From Deltaproteobacteria bacterium RIFOXYA12_FULL_61_11 (GTDB taxonomy: Bacteria > Bdellovibrionota_F > JAHFAK01 > YA12-FULL-61-11), in NCBI GenBank assembly GCA_001799195.1, contig MGSU01000085.1, positions 1 through 13,570 of the forward strand: 13,570 nt of DNA. The letters run 5' to 3'. The notes beneath the pieces are model-generated. The model made no database searches and was not told the DNA's origin. It saw only the letters and a list, made by a program, of their open reading frames with translations. Position 1 is the stretch's first letter, and each line of letters starts with the position of its first letter. Below, in pieces: positions 1 to 7,496 of this stretch. Made by a program: the position numbers and the translations under genes.

Positions 1-141
1 CGCAGCTACTCGGCAGTGTCCCTCATCGCTCGAGTTTCCTGAGTTTCCTGCGCGAAGAATAGACGCTCTTCATCGCTGCAGCCTGTAGCTTGTGCACCAG
101 TGGCGACCATCGGAAGGGGCGCCGTTCCGAGATCGAGCCGG

Positions 142-170
142 TTGCTCCGGACTGGCGTATCGAGTATGGT
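142..170 (+). promoter_or_regulatory. Weak sigma70-like promoter candidate for the FGE-domain lipoprotein gene
   Basis: A TTGCTC hexamer (142-147) is followed by a 17-bp spacer and TATGGT (165-170). The predicted start of transcription lies about 30 bases before the ATG at 206. The -10 matches consensus at four of six positions and the -35 only at its TTG, so in GC-rich DNA this could be chance. Nothing else recognisable was seen in 1-141 apart from a tandem 9-bp repeat at 32-49. Confidence 0.25.
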
Positions 171-205
171 GCCGAATCGTTGAGGAACATACTCCGGAGG
201 CGCAC

Positions 206-2554
206 ATGCGCTGGATCTACATCCTACCGGTGCTGCTTGCTTGCAGTTCCTCGGAAACCCCTATACCGCAAGTACCTCAGAGTTCTGACGACCTGGTGCC
301 CGTCCTGCGTCCGAACCAGGATGCCGACTTGCCCGTGGTGCTGCTGGAGGAGCATTCTCAGCTCCACGTCGCCTACGAGCAGCGCCCTGCCTCGAATGGG
401 GGCGGAGAGCTTGCAGCTGTGACCTGGATCAGCGTAACCATGACCGGGGGACTGAGCTGGTCTTTCCCGGCGGCCGCCCTGCAAGCCGACACCGCGCTCG
501 ACGCCGCACACCTTGACGCGGAGGCCTTTGGTGAGTATCTCAGCCAAGGTTTCTTCACCTTGAACGTGCCCGGCGCGGTGACCAGCTCGGTGTTCGAGGA
601 CCAGACGGTGCTCCTCGTTGCCGCTCGGCTCGGGCTGGACGGCCGCACCGAGTTCGACGGTGTCGGTCTCTCCCTGGCCATCCCCTCGAACGCCCTGCCA
701 AGCTCGGGGTTGCCGGTCGGGGCTCTCCCTGCCAACGCCCTCCCTGCCAACGCACTGCCTTCGAATGCCATTCCGGCCAATGCGTTGCCGTCGTCGTTGC
801 TGGGAGCCGATCATATGACCGTGGCCGCGCTCCCTGCCAACGCCCTCCCTGCCAATGCCCTGCCTTCGTCTTGGTGGTTGCGCCAGGACGAACCTTCGGC
901 CGACGGACCGATCCTGGCCTACCTCTTGACCTGCCGCGACCAGGAGGGGACGAGCTTCCGCGCCACGTGCTCGGCGGACACGGACCTTGCCGCGGTCTCG
1001 ACCGAAGGCTTGACCGTCTCCTGCCCGATCAAGGGTGTGCTCGAAGGCCCCGACTGCACCCTGGCAGTACTCGTCACTCTTCGCGACGCATACCTGTATG
1101 CCACGCTCGACGGTATCCCCCTGCTGCTGCTCAAGAGCGGTCTCGACCTTGGGGCGAACCGGGCACCGGCCATCACCATGGCGGAGCGCCTGCGGGTCGC
1201 GCCCGGCCGGACCAGCAATATTGACCTGAGCGTCGAGGACCCGGACGAGGACCTGCTCCTCGGGTCGCTCTCGGGGGCGCCGTCCTGGCTGCGCCAGGAA
1301 CACCACCGTCTCACCTTCACTCCCCCGGCCGAGGTCGCCGGGGAGACGGCCTCCTTCACGGCGCGGGTCGAGGACAACGGCAACCCGCGCCGGAACGCCG
1401 AGCTGCTGGTGACCGTGGAGGTTGCTGCCGAGGTGTCGGGCGACCCACCGGTGGTACCCGAGCCATCCGACGACGGCGAGGCCCCCGAGCCAATCGGCGA
1501 CACCGCCGCACCGACTTCTCCCGTGATGGCCTTCGTCGCCGGGGCGACCGGACAGGGTTTGATTCAGGCAATTCACCTCGGCGCGAAAGATGATCACGGC
1601 GTCAGCGCATATTGTCTCCAGGAGAGCGACACAACCCCGGCGCCGGGAGCCGCCTGTTTCGTCGCGGTGCCGGAGACACCGGCGCTCGACGTCACCGCCG
1701 ATCACAGTTTCACCGAATACGGGCCAAAGCTGCTGTGGGTGTGGTACCGCGACCTGGCCGGCAACATCTCGGCCTCGGCCAGCGCGGCCATCGAGCTGAG
1801 CGCACCCGAGACCGACAACGCCTGGGTCGACCTTCCCGGGGGTACCTTCTTCATGGGCGCGCAGAGCAGTAACACCGGCGGTGATGGGTACGACCCGGAC
1901 GCCCTGCCCGACGAAACCCCGGTGCACAGCGTGACTCTGGCGCCCTTCCGGATCCAGCGCTACGAGGTCACGGCGCGCGAGTACGCGGACTGCGTCACGG
2001 CCGGCTTCTGCCTCTACCACGGCTCCCTCACCGATGCCACGCACACCTACGGCGACTCGGCTAAGCTCGATCACCCAATCAACCAGGTCGACTGGCACGA
2101 GGCTTGGCGCTACTGCGTATGGCTCGACGCAACCTTGCCGACCGAGGCGCAGTGGGAATACGCAGCCAAGGGGACTACCGGGATGCCCTATCCCTGGGGC
2201 AACACCCCGCCCTCTTCGACCAATCCCGACCGGGCCAACTGTGCCCGCGAGGTGTGCGACGACCAATTCCCCTACACCGCGCCGGTCGATGCCTTTCCAG
2301 GCGGCACCACCCCGACCGGGCTGCACGGCCTGGCCGGTAACGTCTGGGAGTGGACCGCGGACCGGTACGGCCGGTACAGCGCCGACGACCAGACCGACCC
2401 GACCGGTCCCACCACCGGTACTCACCGCGTGGTGCGCGGGGGCAGTTTCACCTTCGACAACCCGGTCTACCTGCGCACGACCAACCGGTTCGTACAGCTC
2501 CCTGACGAACGCGGCCCTGAGGTCGGTTTCCGTTGCGCCGCTCCAGTCCAGTGA
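206..2554 (+). CDS. Large lipoprotein with ANALP repeats, Ig-like modules and a degenerate FGE-sulfatase (SUMF1-type) domain
   Basis: A 782-residue predicted lipoprotein. The ATG at 206 is preferred because CCGGAGG (194-200) lies five bases upstream and it opens a short signal peptide ending in the lipobox LLAC (lipidated Cys13); the frame is also open further upstream. Residues 14-158 are unrecognised. Residues 159-222 hold Ala/Asn/Leu/Pro pentad repeats, and 223-317 form a segment with four Cys. Residues 318-407 look like a cadherin/Ig-type domain (DLSVEDPDEDLLLG), followed by an acidic Pro-rich linker and a second Ig-like module (about 437-532). Residues 540-782 are an FGE-sulfatase domain: LPGGTFFMG, LPTEAQWEYAAKG (644-656), GNVWEW (711-716), RVVRGGSF (741-748) and terminal GFRCA. 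In aerobic formylglycine-generating enzymes two Cys follow RGGS at +3 and +8; here these are Phe750 and Tyr755, so sulfatase activation is unlikely. A binding or structural role on the outer membrane is inferred. The gene stands alone and converges on the leftward cluster. Confidence 0.92.
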   Translation: MRWIYILPVLLACSSSETPIPQVPQSSDDLVPVLRPNQDADLPVVLLEEHSQLHVAYEQRPASNGGGELAAVTWISVTMTGGLSWSFPAAALQADTALDAAHLDAEAFGEYLSQGFFTLNVPGAVTSSVFEDQTVLLVAARLGLDGRTEFDGVGLSLAIPSNALPSSGLPVGALPANALPANALPSNAIPANALPSSLLGADHMTVAALPANALPANALPSSWWLRQDEPSADGPILAYLLTCRDQEGTSFRATCSADTDLAAVSTEGLTVSCPIKGVLEGPDCTLAVLVTLRDAYLYATLDGIPLLLLKSGLDLGANRAPAITMAERLRVAPGRTSNIDLSVEDPDEDLLLGSLSGAPSWLRQEHHRLTFTPPAEVAGETASFTARVEDNGNPRRNAELLVTVEVAAEVSGDPPVVPEPSDDGEAPEPIGDTAAPTSPVMAFVAGATGQGLIQAIHLGAKDDHGVSAYCLQESDTTPAPGAACFVAVPETPALDVTADHSFTEYGPKLLWVWYRDLAGNISASASAAIELSAPETDNAWVDLPGGTFFMGAQSSNTGGDGYDPDALPDETPVHSVTLAPFRIQRYEVTAREYADCVTAGFCLYHGSLTDATHTYGDSAKLDHPINQVDWHEAWRYCVWLDATLPTEAQWEYAAKGTTGMPYPWGNTPPSSTNPDRANCAREVCDDQFPYTAPVDAFPGGTTPTGLHGLAGNVWEWTADRYGRYSADDQTDPTGPTTGTHRVVRGGSFTFDNPVYLRTTNRFVQLPDERGPEVGFRCAAPVQ
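680..871 (+). repeat. In-frame 15-bp (pentapeptide ANALP) repeat block
   Basis: The coding strand holds about ten units of a Leu-Pro-Ala-Asn-Ala type pentad, with variants such as LPSNA and IPANA, in two runs separated by a non-repeat stretch (LLGADHMTV). The 26 bases at 726-751 recur at 831-856 with at most an end difference, an offset of 105 bp or seven pentads. This suggests duplication or gene conversion within the gene. The pattern does not fit the A(D/N)LXX pentapeptide-repeat family, because Asn precedes Ala-Leu rather than Leu directly. Confidence 0.85.
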
Positions 2555-2631
2555 ACCGGGTAGAAAACCGGGATTGCCAAGGACGTTGAAGCAGTTCCCA
2601 TGGTCAGAGGGTGCCAATGTCGAGACGCATC

Positions 2632-2668
2632 TGCCTTGTGTGGGGGAGGAAGACCCGAGCGCAAGGCA
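2632..2668. terminator. Stem-loop in the convergent spacer, possible bidirectional terminator
   Basis: TGCCTTG (2632-2638) is perfectly complementary to CAAGGCA (2662-2668). In RNA the stem can extend to nine pairs with one G-U, and GGG/CCC pairing is possible inside the loop. It sits in the 130-bp gap between two genes that end facing each other (stops at 2554 and 2685), where a terminator is expected. No run of T follows on either strand, so intrinsic termination is uncertain. Confidence 0.3.
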
Positions 2669-2684
2669 TGCTCCGGCTCTGTTC

Positions 2685-3602
2685 TCACCACCAGTCTTTG
2701 TCGCTGCGCGGGTCCATCAAGGTACCGCTATCGCGGACGGCGATCTCGATGCTGTCCCCGATCGCCCGTCCGAAGGCCTGTCCGGGGAACAGCGCAGGAC
2801 GTCGATCGGGGCTGGAGGCATGCTGCCGAAAGAGCGAGCTCAGTCGTTCGTCGACGCAGATCCCGCGTACGTACAAGGCATAGCCATGCACGATGTCGTC
2901 CTCGCGGGTGTACTTGCAGGTCACGCTGTCGTTATCGGCGAACAGGACGATGCAGGCCACACCCTCCCCGAGGTCATACCCTGAAACAGGCGCACGGATG
3001 GGTTCTCCTGGGAGGGTACGCAGGCCGAGAAGGGTGACCGGCCAACTCGGGTTTGGTTCGACCGCGGTACTGACAAACTCCGGCCGGCGCTTGTCTTGGA
3101 ACAAGGTTTTGAAATCGGGAGCTTTTTGGTCCGTGCCCCCATCGTAATGGACCAGAGCCGCCTCCTCGGTGACCGGGGAGAAATGGACCAGGGAGAGGTC
3201 CATGGCATCGTCTTGGTCCTGGGGTTTGGTTCGGGTACCGCTCACCGTGGTCAGGAAGAAATCCCGCTCTTCAACAGGTTCGCAGGGATCTGCACCGGGA
3301 CAAAGGGTGTTGTCGCACGTCCCTTGACCACATGCTTCGGCGCACCGACAGAGTTCGGGCAAGGGGATGCAGGGATCGTCCGGAGGAACGGCCGGCACGT
3401 CGTTGGGTAGGGTCGGTCTCGAGCTCGGGGGGGCGTCCTCCGGCACCTGCTGCTCGAGGCCCAGGGAAGGACGATCGGCCTCGTCCGCGAGAGGATCTCC
3501 CGCGGCGCTCGGAGGCGGTGCTTTCTCCTCGACCAGGATCGGCTCGGTACAGGCAAGGGTGAGGAAACAGAGTGGCAACAGTCGCACGAAAGGACGGTGC
3601 AT
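2685..3602 (-). CDS. Lipoprotein with a Cys-rich stalk, unknown function
   Basis: A 305-residue protein I do not recognise. The ATG at 3602 is chosen because it opens a signal peptide ending in the lipobox LTLAC, with lipidated Cys18. Thr at +2 favours outer-membrane sorting by the usual rule. Residues 20-76 are a Pro/Glu/Asp-rich, probably disordered, tether. Residues 78-107 hold seven Cys in 30 residues (78, 85, 87, 91, 96, 101, 107), a small disulfide-rich unit. The remaining 195 or so residues look like a compact mixed domain with three further Cys (217, 229, 249), ending in DKDWW. The start lies 13 bp after the protease stop, without an obvious Shine-Dalgarno, so translational coupling to the protease gene is likely. 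It might be a surface partner or substrate of that protease, but nothing in the sequence proves this. Confidence 0.85.
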   Translation of the reverse strand: MHRPFVRLLPLCFLTLACTEPILVEEKAPPPSAAGDPLADEADRPSLGLEQQVPEDAPPSSRPTLPNDVPAVPPDDPCIPLPELCRCAEACGQGTCDNTLCPGADPCEPVEERDFFLTTVSGTRTKPQDQDDAMDLSLVHFSPVTEEAALVHYDGGTDQKAPDFKTLFQDKRRPEFVSTAVEPNPSWPVTLLGLRTLPGEPIRAPVSGYDLGEGVACIVLFADNDSVTCKYTREDDIVHGYALYVRGICVDERLSSLFRQHASSPDRRPALFPGQAFGRAIGDSIEIAVRDSGTLMDPRSDKDWW

Positions 3603-3615
3603 AATCAGGGCGGTA

Positions 3616-4686
3616 CTACTCCTTGGGGGGCAGCAGGGCGTTGAGTCCTGGGATGGTCGCCAAGGCATCGAAGAACAAACCGTTCCTGACCCTCGTCTCG
3701 AGCCCCTTGATAGACCTGCCCAATTGAAGTACGGCGGGTTTCAATTCCTCAGGGCGGAGTTCCGGGTAGCGCCGCAGGATGGCGAGGACGAGGGCCGTGA
3801 TCACCGGAGTGGCGAGGCTCGTGCCGCTCTTGGTCTGGAAGGTGTCTTTCCCCCAGGCGACCCGAAAACCCTGAGCTTGGGTGCAAATATCGACGTACCG
3901 CGGACTCCAGTTCGCTCCGAAATCCTCGCGCTCGACCCACCACTCGCCCTCTCTCGTGGTGCCTCCGATGGTCAGGATGTGGGGATGATCGTTGAACACG
4001 GCCGGGTAGACGGGATGCTCGTCGAGGCTCTGGTTGTTGTTGCCGGCGGCCACGGTGAAGAACGTCTGGGTGGCTATCCGGGGGTCGAGGAAGAAATCCT
4101 CCAGGATCGAACGGACCGTCTTGAGTTGGAAGGTAGCCACCTGGTCCAGTTCCTCGGCAGCGAGAGCAGGGTAACGGGTCTCGACCTCGGCGCGCATATC
4201 AGCATACCGTTCGGTCCAGGAACAGTTGGCCACGAGGACCTTGTGACTGAGGAGGAAGAGCTTCATGCGACCGAACAGGGCCCGCTTCGCGGCGAAACGC
4301 TCCTCGAGTTGAGCGCGGATCTTGGAGAGGGGCAACCGACGGTGCTCGATCTCGCTCTCATCGAGCATGAAATCGAACGGCATCTTGAGCGAGAGGATCC
4401 GGCACTGGGGCATGCAGGTGGTGAGGATGTGGGCGACGGCCGTGCCATGTCCGAAATAGTATTGATAGAGTTTGCGGTTGGTGTCCGACAAGCGTTGGAA
4501 GAAGTGGCTGTCATACTGCTCGTAGGTGTCGCTCTCGAAGTTCCAGGAACGGTGCTTGGCAAAGGTCGGTTCGTCGCGGGGCTCGGAAATCCCCTGGATG
4601 AAGGTCCTATAGTTGTCCGAGAGATCCTCGTGCTCGAGGAAAATCCCTCCGTCGATGACCGCCACGTCGAGGTGTTGTTCGGTCAT
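3616..4686 (-). CDS. Subtilisin-like (S8 family) serine protease without signal peptide
   Basis: A 356-residue S8 peptidase with an intact catalytic set: Asp12 in VAVIDGGIFLEHEDL, His80 in FGHGTAVAHI, oxyanion-hole Asn216 in TVAAGNNN, and Ser290 in SGTSLATP. The Asp motif is DGG rather than the usual DTG or DSG. Between the strand at RILSLKMPF and the Asn motif lies a roughly 100-residue charged, helical expansion (about 104-205) longer than in classical subtilisins. There is no signal peptide or propeptide. An in-frame TAG (4702-4704) lies five codons before the ATG at 4686, with no GTG or TTG between, so the N-terminus cannot be extended. AGGGAG lies 11 bases before the ATG. The protein is probably cytoplasmic, or exported by a route not visible here. 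It is followed after 13 bp by a Cys-rich lipoprotein gene in the same direction. Confidence 0.95.
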   Translation of the reverse strand: MTEQHLDVAVIDGGIFLEHEDLSDNYRTFIQGISEPRDEPTFAKHRSWNFESDTYEQYDSHFFQRLSDTNRKLYQYYFGHGTAVAHILTTCMPQCRILSLKMPFDFMLDESEIEHRRLPLSKIRAQLEERFAAKRALFGRMKLFLLSHKVLVANCSWTERYADMRAEVETRYPALAAEELDQVATFQLKTVRSILEDFFLDPRIATQTFFTVAAGNNNQSLDEHPVYPAVFNDHPHILTIGGTTREGEWWVEREDFGANWSPRYVDICTQAQGFRVAWGKDTFQTKSGTSLATPVITALVLAILRRYPELRPEELKPAVLQLGRSIKGLETRVRNGLFFDALATIPGLNALLPPKE

Positions 4687-4725
4687 GCTCGATCGGGCTC
4701 CCTATGGCTGGGACAAGAGATCTTG

Positions 4726-4731
4726 ATTGTA
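4726..4731 (-). promoter_or_regulatory. -10-like hexamer upstream of the protease gene
   Basis: Read leftward, the 94-bp gap between the MltG stop and the protease ATG contains TACAAT, one base from the -10 consensus, about 40 bases before the ATG. No good -35 sits at 16-18 bp spacing, so a separate promoter for the protease and lipoprotein genes is only a possibility. Confidence 0.2.
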
Positions 4732-4745
4732 GCGGATAGAGAAAG

Positions 4746-4781
4746 AAGAGACCAGTCCAACCTCGTCCGCCCTCGTCTCTT
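4746..4781 (-). terminator. Weak hairpin with a pyrimidine-rich tail just after mltG
   Basis: Read leftward, AAGAGAC (starting inside the TAA stop of mltG) can pair with GTCTCTT seven for seven across a 22-base loop. The next bases are the pyrimidine-rich CTTTCTCT. The stem is short and the loop large, so it is at best a partial terminator between mltG and the protease gene. Confidence 0.3.
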
Positions 4782-5815
4782 TACCTCCCGAGTTGGTATC
4801 GCCAGACCGCTTCGTTGTGTTCCGCCAGGGTGGTGGAGAAGTGATGCGTGCGATCATGTCGCGCGACGAAGTACAGGTATTGGGTATCGTCGGGGAACAG
4901 CGCGGCGCGGAGGGAATGGATGCCGGGATTGCAGATGGGCCCTATCGGCAAGCCCTTGCGAGTATACGTATTGTAATCGGTCGGCGTGGTAAGGTCTTTC
5001 CTGGTCAGGTTGCCGTTGAAGCCGGGTTTGAGACCATAGATGACCGTCGGATCGCTCTGCAACAGCATCCCTTGGATCCTCCGGTTGTGGAACACCGAGG
5101 AGATCAAACCACGTTCCTCGGCAACCCCGGTCTCTTTCTCGATGATCGAGGCCAGGGTGACGAGTTCGAATTCGCTGAGGAAATGGACCTTGCGGGTTTC
5201 AGCGAATTGGGCGTCGAAGACCTTGCGATAGGTCGAAGCCATGATGGTAAGGATCTCTGTGGCCGTGTTGTTCTTGCTGAAGCGGTAGGTCTCGGGGAAG
5301 AGGAACCCCTCGAAGCTTGACGCTTCTTGGGGAAGGGGCAGCGTGGCGAGTTTCGGATCTTTACGGAAATCGCGGGCCAGGGCGAGGAAGCTTTTGCGCG
5401 GAAGGCCGAGCTTTTCCTCGAAGAGCTTGGCAATGTCGTAAAGATCGTACCCCTCCGGCACGGTAATCTTGTACGTGACGAAGTTATTGGAGGAGAACAG
5501 GTCGAGGAGGGTGCGGGGAGTCAGTCCGCCGGTCAACTCGAATTCGCCCGCTTTGATGCCCGGGATACGCCGCTCGAATTTTGCCAGGAGGGTAAAACGG
5601 AGAGGTGATTGGATGACGTGCGCCTGGTGCAGTCGACGGGTGATCGAGGGGAAGCTTTCCCCTGGAGAGATGGTGAAGATCATATTCGGGCGCGGCAGCA
5701 CCAGCACGTGCTCGGTGTAAGCGTTGAAGTCCAGGAGGAGGTAACCAACGCAGCAGGAGACGAGGACGATCGGGAGGACCAAACCGAACAACACGAGTTT
5801 CAAGGACCGGGTCAT
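4781..5815 (-). CDS. mltG: Endolytic murein transglycosylase MltG (YceG-like)
   Basis: A 344-residue MltG/YceG-family protein, close to the usual length. The family cleaves nascent glycan strands in the periplasm, releasing new peptidoglycan chains, and is anchored in the inner membrane. Residues 6-28 are one transmembrane helix. A LysM-like subdomain follows (about 45-115). Family motifs seen are EGFLFPETYRF (169-179), LASIIEKETG (221-230) with the expected catalytic Glu226, LQSDPTVIYG (252-261), the segment YNTYTRKGLPIGPICNPG (281-298), and the C-terminal HHFSTTLAEHNEAV. The ATG at 5815 overlaps the glycosyltransferase stop as ATGA and has GAGG seven bases upstream, so the two genes are translationally coupled. 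The frame is open further upstream, but that part overlaps the glycosyltransferase in another frame and is not credible. Confidence 0.97.
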   Translation of the reverse strand: MTRSLKLVLFGLVLPIVLVSCCVGYLLLDFNAYTEHVLVLPRPNMIFTISPGESFPSITRRLHQAHVIQSPLRFTLLAKFERRIPGIKAGEFELTGGLTPRTLLDLFSSNNFVTYKITVPEGYDLYDIAKLFEEKLGLPRKSFLALARDFRKDPKLATLPLPQEASSFEGFLFPETYRFSKNNTATEILTIMASTYRKVFDAQFAETRKVHFLSEFELVTLASIIEKETGVAEERGLISSVFHNRRIQGMLLQSDPTVIYGLKPGFNGNLTRKDLTTPTDYNTYTRKGLPIGPICNPGIHSLRAALFPDDTQYLYFVARHDRTHHFSTTLAEHNEAVWRYQLGR

Positions 5816-7236
5816 TGCTGCACCTCGGGGTGTTCGCAGAGCAAGGCGAGTGGGTGTTCGTGCCGGGCGAGGTCGGGTGCGAGACGCACCGCCTTCGCAA
5901 AGGCCTCGGCGACGGCCGGAGCATGCCCTTGGTGGGCTTCGAGGACGGCGAGTTGGAACCAGGCCTCCGCATCGTCCGGCTTCCAGTCCAGGTACCAGTG
6001 GAGCCTCTGGGTCGCGGCCGGTAGGTCCTTGAGCTGGAACAAAGCGGCGGCGGCCTGACGCCGGGCGATGGCTTCGGCTTCGCAACGCGGGTACTCCCCG
6101 TCGAGCAGCGCGAGCGCTTCCCGAGGGCGGTTCGCCCGCACATGGTTCAGGCCGAGTTGGGTCTTGGCGAGGGGGAAGGAAGGATCGAGGGCCAATGCCC
6201 GCTCCAAGAGGACTCGGGAAGCCGCGAGGTCCCCGGCCGCCAACTCGACCTCGGCAAGTGCGACCAGGGCCCGATACGAGCTCGGGACCGAGGCCAGGAC
6301 GCCTGCGAGTTCGGTGCGAGCTTGGTCGAGGCTGCCCTTCCGTAACGAGAGGAGACCGGCCAACAGGGAGACATCGGGGTGCTCACCGTGGTCCCGACGG
6401 TATTCGTCCAAGGCTGCCGGCAAGGCGTCCCAACGGTCGGCCTTGTGAAGGGCGATGAGCAAGTGCAGTCTGGCGTCGGGATGATCCCAACCGAGACGAC
6501 GGGCCTCTTGTAAGGCCGTGCAGGCCTCGGTGGGGCGATCGAGCTGGAGCAGATTGATCCCCAACTCGTAGTGCGCTTTCCCGCTCCCCGGCTCTTGGGC
6601 GAGCTTGCGTCGGTGAGCCCTCAGATAGGCCTGATAGCGTCGTTCGCGGTTGCCGCCGCGCGTTTCTTTGATTCTCCCTAGGTGATGGATGATCGCCTCA
6701 GTGGGCGCGATGCGTGCTCCGGTGGCGTCGAGACTGGGCTCGATCAATTCGTGGACGGCTCCCCGATAGCGATGCAGGGGATGGTGACGGAAGAGCCTGC
6801 ACAGAGAGGTCGGCACATACCCCGGGTAGCCGTGGAATTCGGGGTACCGGGGGTCTTGGGGCAACCAGCCGACTTCGGTAGGGTCTTGGCTATAGGTCCT
6901 GATCGGAAGGCGAAGGGCATCGCAGGGCTGGTGCATCGCCTCGGCCAGCAGGGGGTGGTCCCGGTCGAGGATCCGTTCATCGGCGTCGAGGACGAGGATC
7001 CAGGTTCCCCGAGCTTGTTCGAGGCAGACATTCCGCACGGCGGCGTAGTCGTCCTCCCAGGGGACCTCGAGCACGCTGTCGGCCAGTTCGAAGGCAAGCT
7101 CCAAGGTGCCGTCGGTCGAACCCGTATCCGCCACGACGATCTCGTCGACCAACTCGCGCACGCTCTCGATGGCAGCGGCGAGGTCCTGGATTTCGTCTCG
7201 TACGATCATGCAGAGGGTGAGGTTCGGCGCAGTCAT
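5812..7236 (-). CDS. Family 2 glycosyltransferase with C-terminal TPR repeats
   Basis: A 474-residue fusion. Residues 5-190 are a GT-A fold, family 2 glycosyltransferase. It opens with LTLCMIVRDE, has the nucleotide-sugar site EIVVADTGSTDGT (32-44) and a DAD metal-binding motif (84-86), and resembles the lipopolysaccharide-type beta-glucosyltransferase branch (WaaE/SunS-like). Residues 216-455 are at least five TPR units, clear at 287-320, 321-354 and 423-455 (AEAWFQLAVLEAHQGHAPAV). TPRs usually bind protein partners. The acceptor sugar or protein cannot be told from sequence. The start at 7236 is chosen because the family's first strand begins there. The frame stays open to 7602, but the extra 122 residues look non-coding (basic, low similarity to anything). 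No Shine-Dalgarno is visible. It is translationally coupled to mltG. Confidence 0.93.
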   Translation of the reverse strand: MTAPNLTLCMIVRDEIQDLAAAIESVRELVDEIVVADTGSTDGTLELAFELADSVLEVPWEDDYAAVRNVCLEQARGTWILVLDADERILDRDHPLLAEAMHQPCDALRLPIRTYSQDPTEVGWLPQDPRYPEFHGYPGYVPTSLCRLFRHHPLHRYRGAVHELIEPSLDATGARIAPTEAIIHHLGRIKETRGGNRERRYQAYLRAHRRKLAQEPGSGKAHYELGINLLQLDRPTEACTALQEARRLGWDHPDARLHLLIALHKADRWDALPAALDEYRRDHGEHPDVSLLAGLLSLRKGSLDQARTELAGVLASVPSSYRALVALAEVELAAGDLAASRVLLERALALDPSFPLAKTQLGLNHVRANRPREALALLDGEYPRCEAEAIARRQAAAALFQLKDLPAATQRLHWYLDWKPDDAEAWFQLAVLEAHQGHAPAVAEAFAKAVRLAPDLARHEHPLALLCEHPEVQQ

Positions 7237-7409
7237 GCCGGCACGAGCGATGAAGATGGGGAGTGCGAGGATCGTAGGTGTGGGGCGAGGGAGCAGTCGG
7301 AGTCGTCCGTCCCGAGGAACCACGATTGCATGCCACTGTCCCCGCCGTACCAACGGACCCTGGATATGCCAGGAGGTCTTCCGGTTTGCAAGCCAGTATT
7401 CCTTTTGAC

Positions 7410-7496
7410 TTGGGTGGGGCAAGGGGGCCTGTCGCCTCTCACCCCCACCATGCTCATGCTTGCGCGTGGCGGGGGTCCCCCGTCGGCGCCACCCAA
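7410..7496. repeat. Nested G/C-rich inverted repeats
   Basis: The outer arms TTGGGTGG and CCACCCAA (eight of eight complementary) enclose a second pair, GGTGGGG/CCCCACC, which shares the left arm, and the near-palindrome centred at 7476. The outer and inner pairs are therefore mutually exclusive. This could be a regulator-binding region, a structured leader, or compositional bias in a GC-rich spacer. Confidence 0.4.

Noticed and set aside
32-49. Tandem 9-bp repeat GAGTTTCCT x2 near the left edge
   Set aside because: Only two copies and no associated feature. Chance or minor slippage is sufficient.
540-782. Idea that the first gene's product is a working formylglycine-generating enzyme (protein positions 540-782)
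   Set aside because: Both catalytic Cys positions are replaced by Phe750 and Tyr755.
224-2617. A 797-codon open frame antisense to the FGE-domain lipoprotein gene
   Set aside because: The forward frame has a signal peptide and recognisable domains. The antisense product shows no motifs and reflects GC-rich third positions.
3367-4992. A 541-codon forward open frame opposite the protease and lipoprotein genes
   Set aside because: It covers the start of one real gene and the whole of another, with no recognisable domain. The opposite strand encodes an intact catalytic triad.
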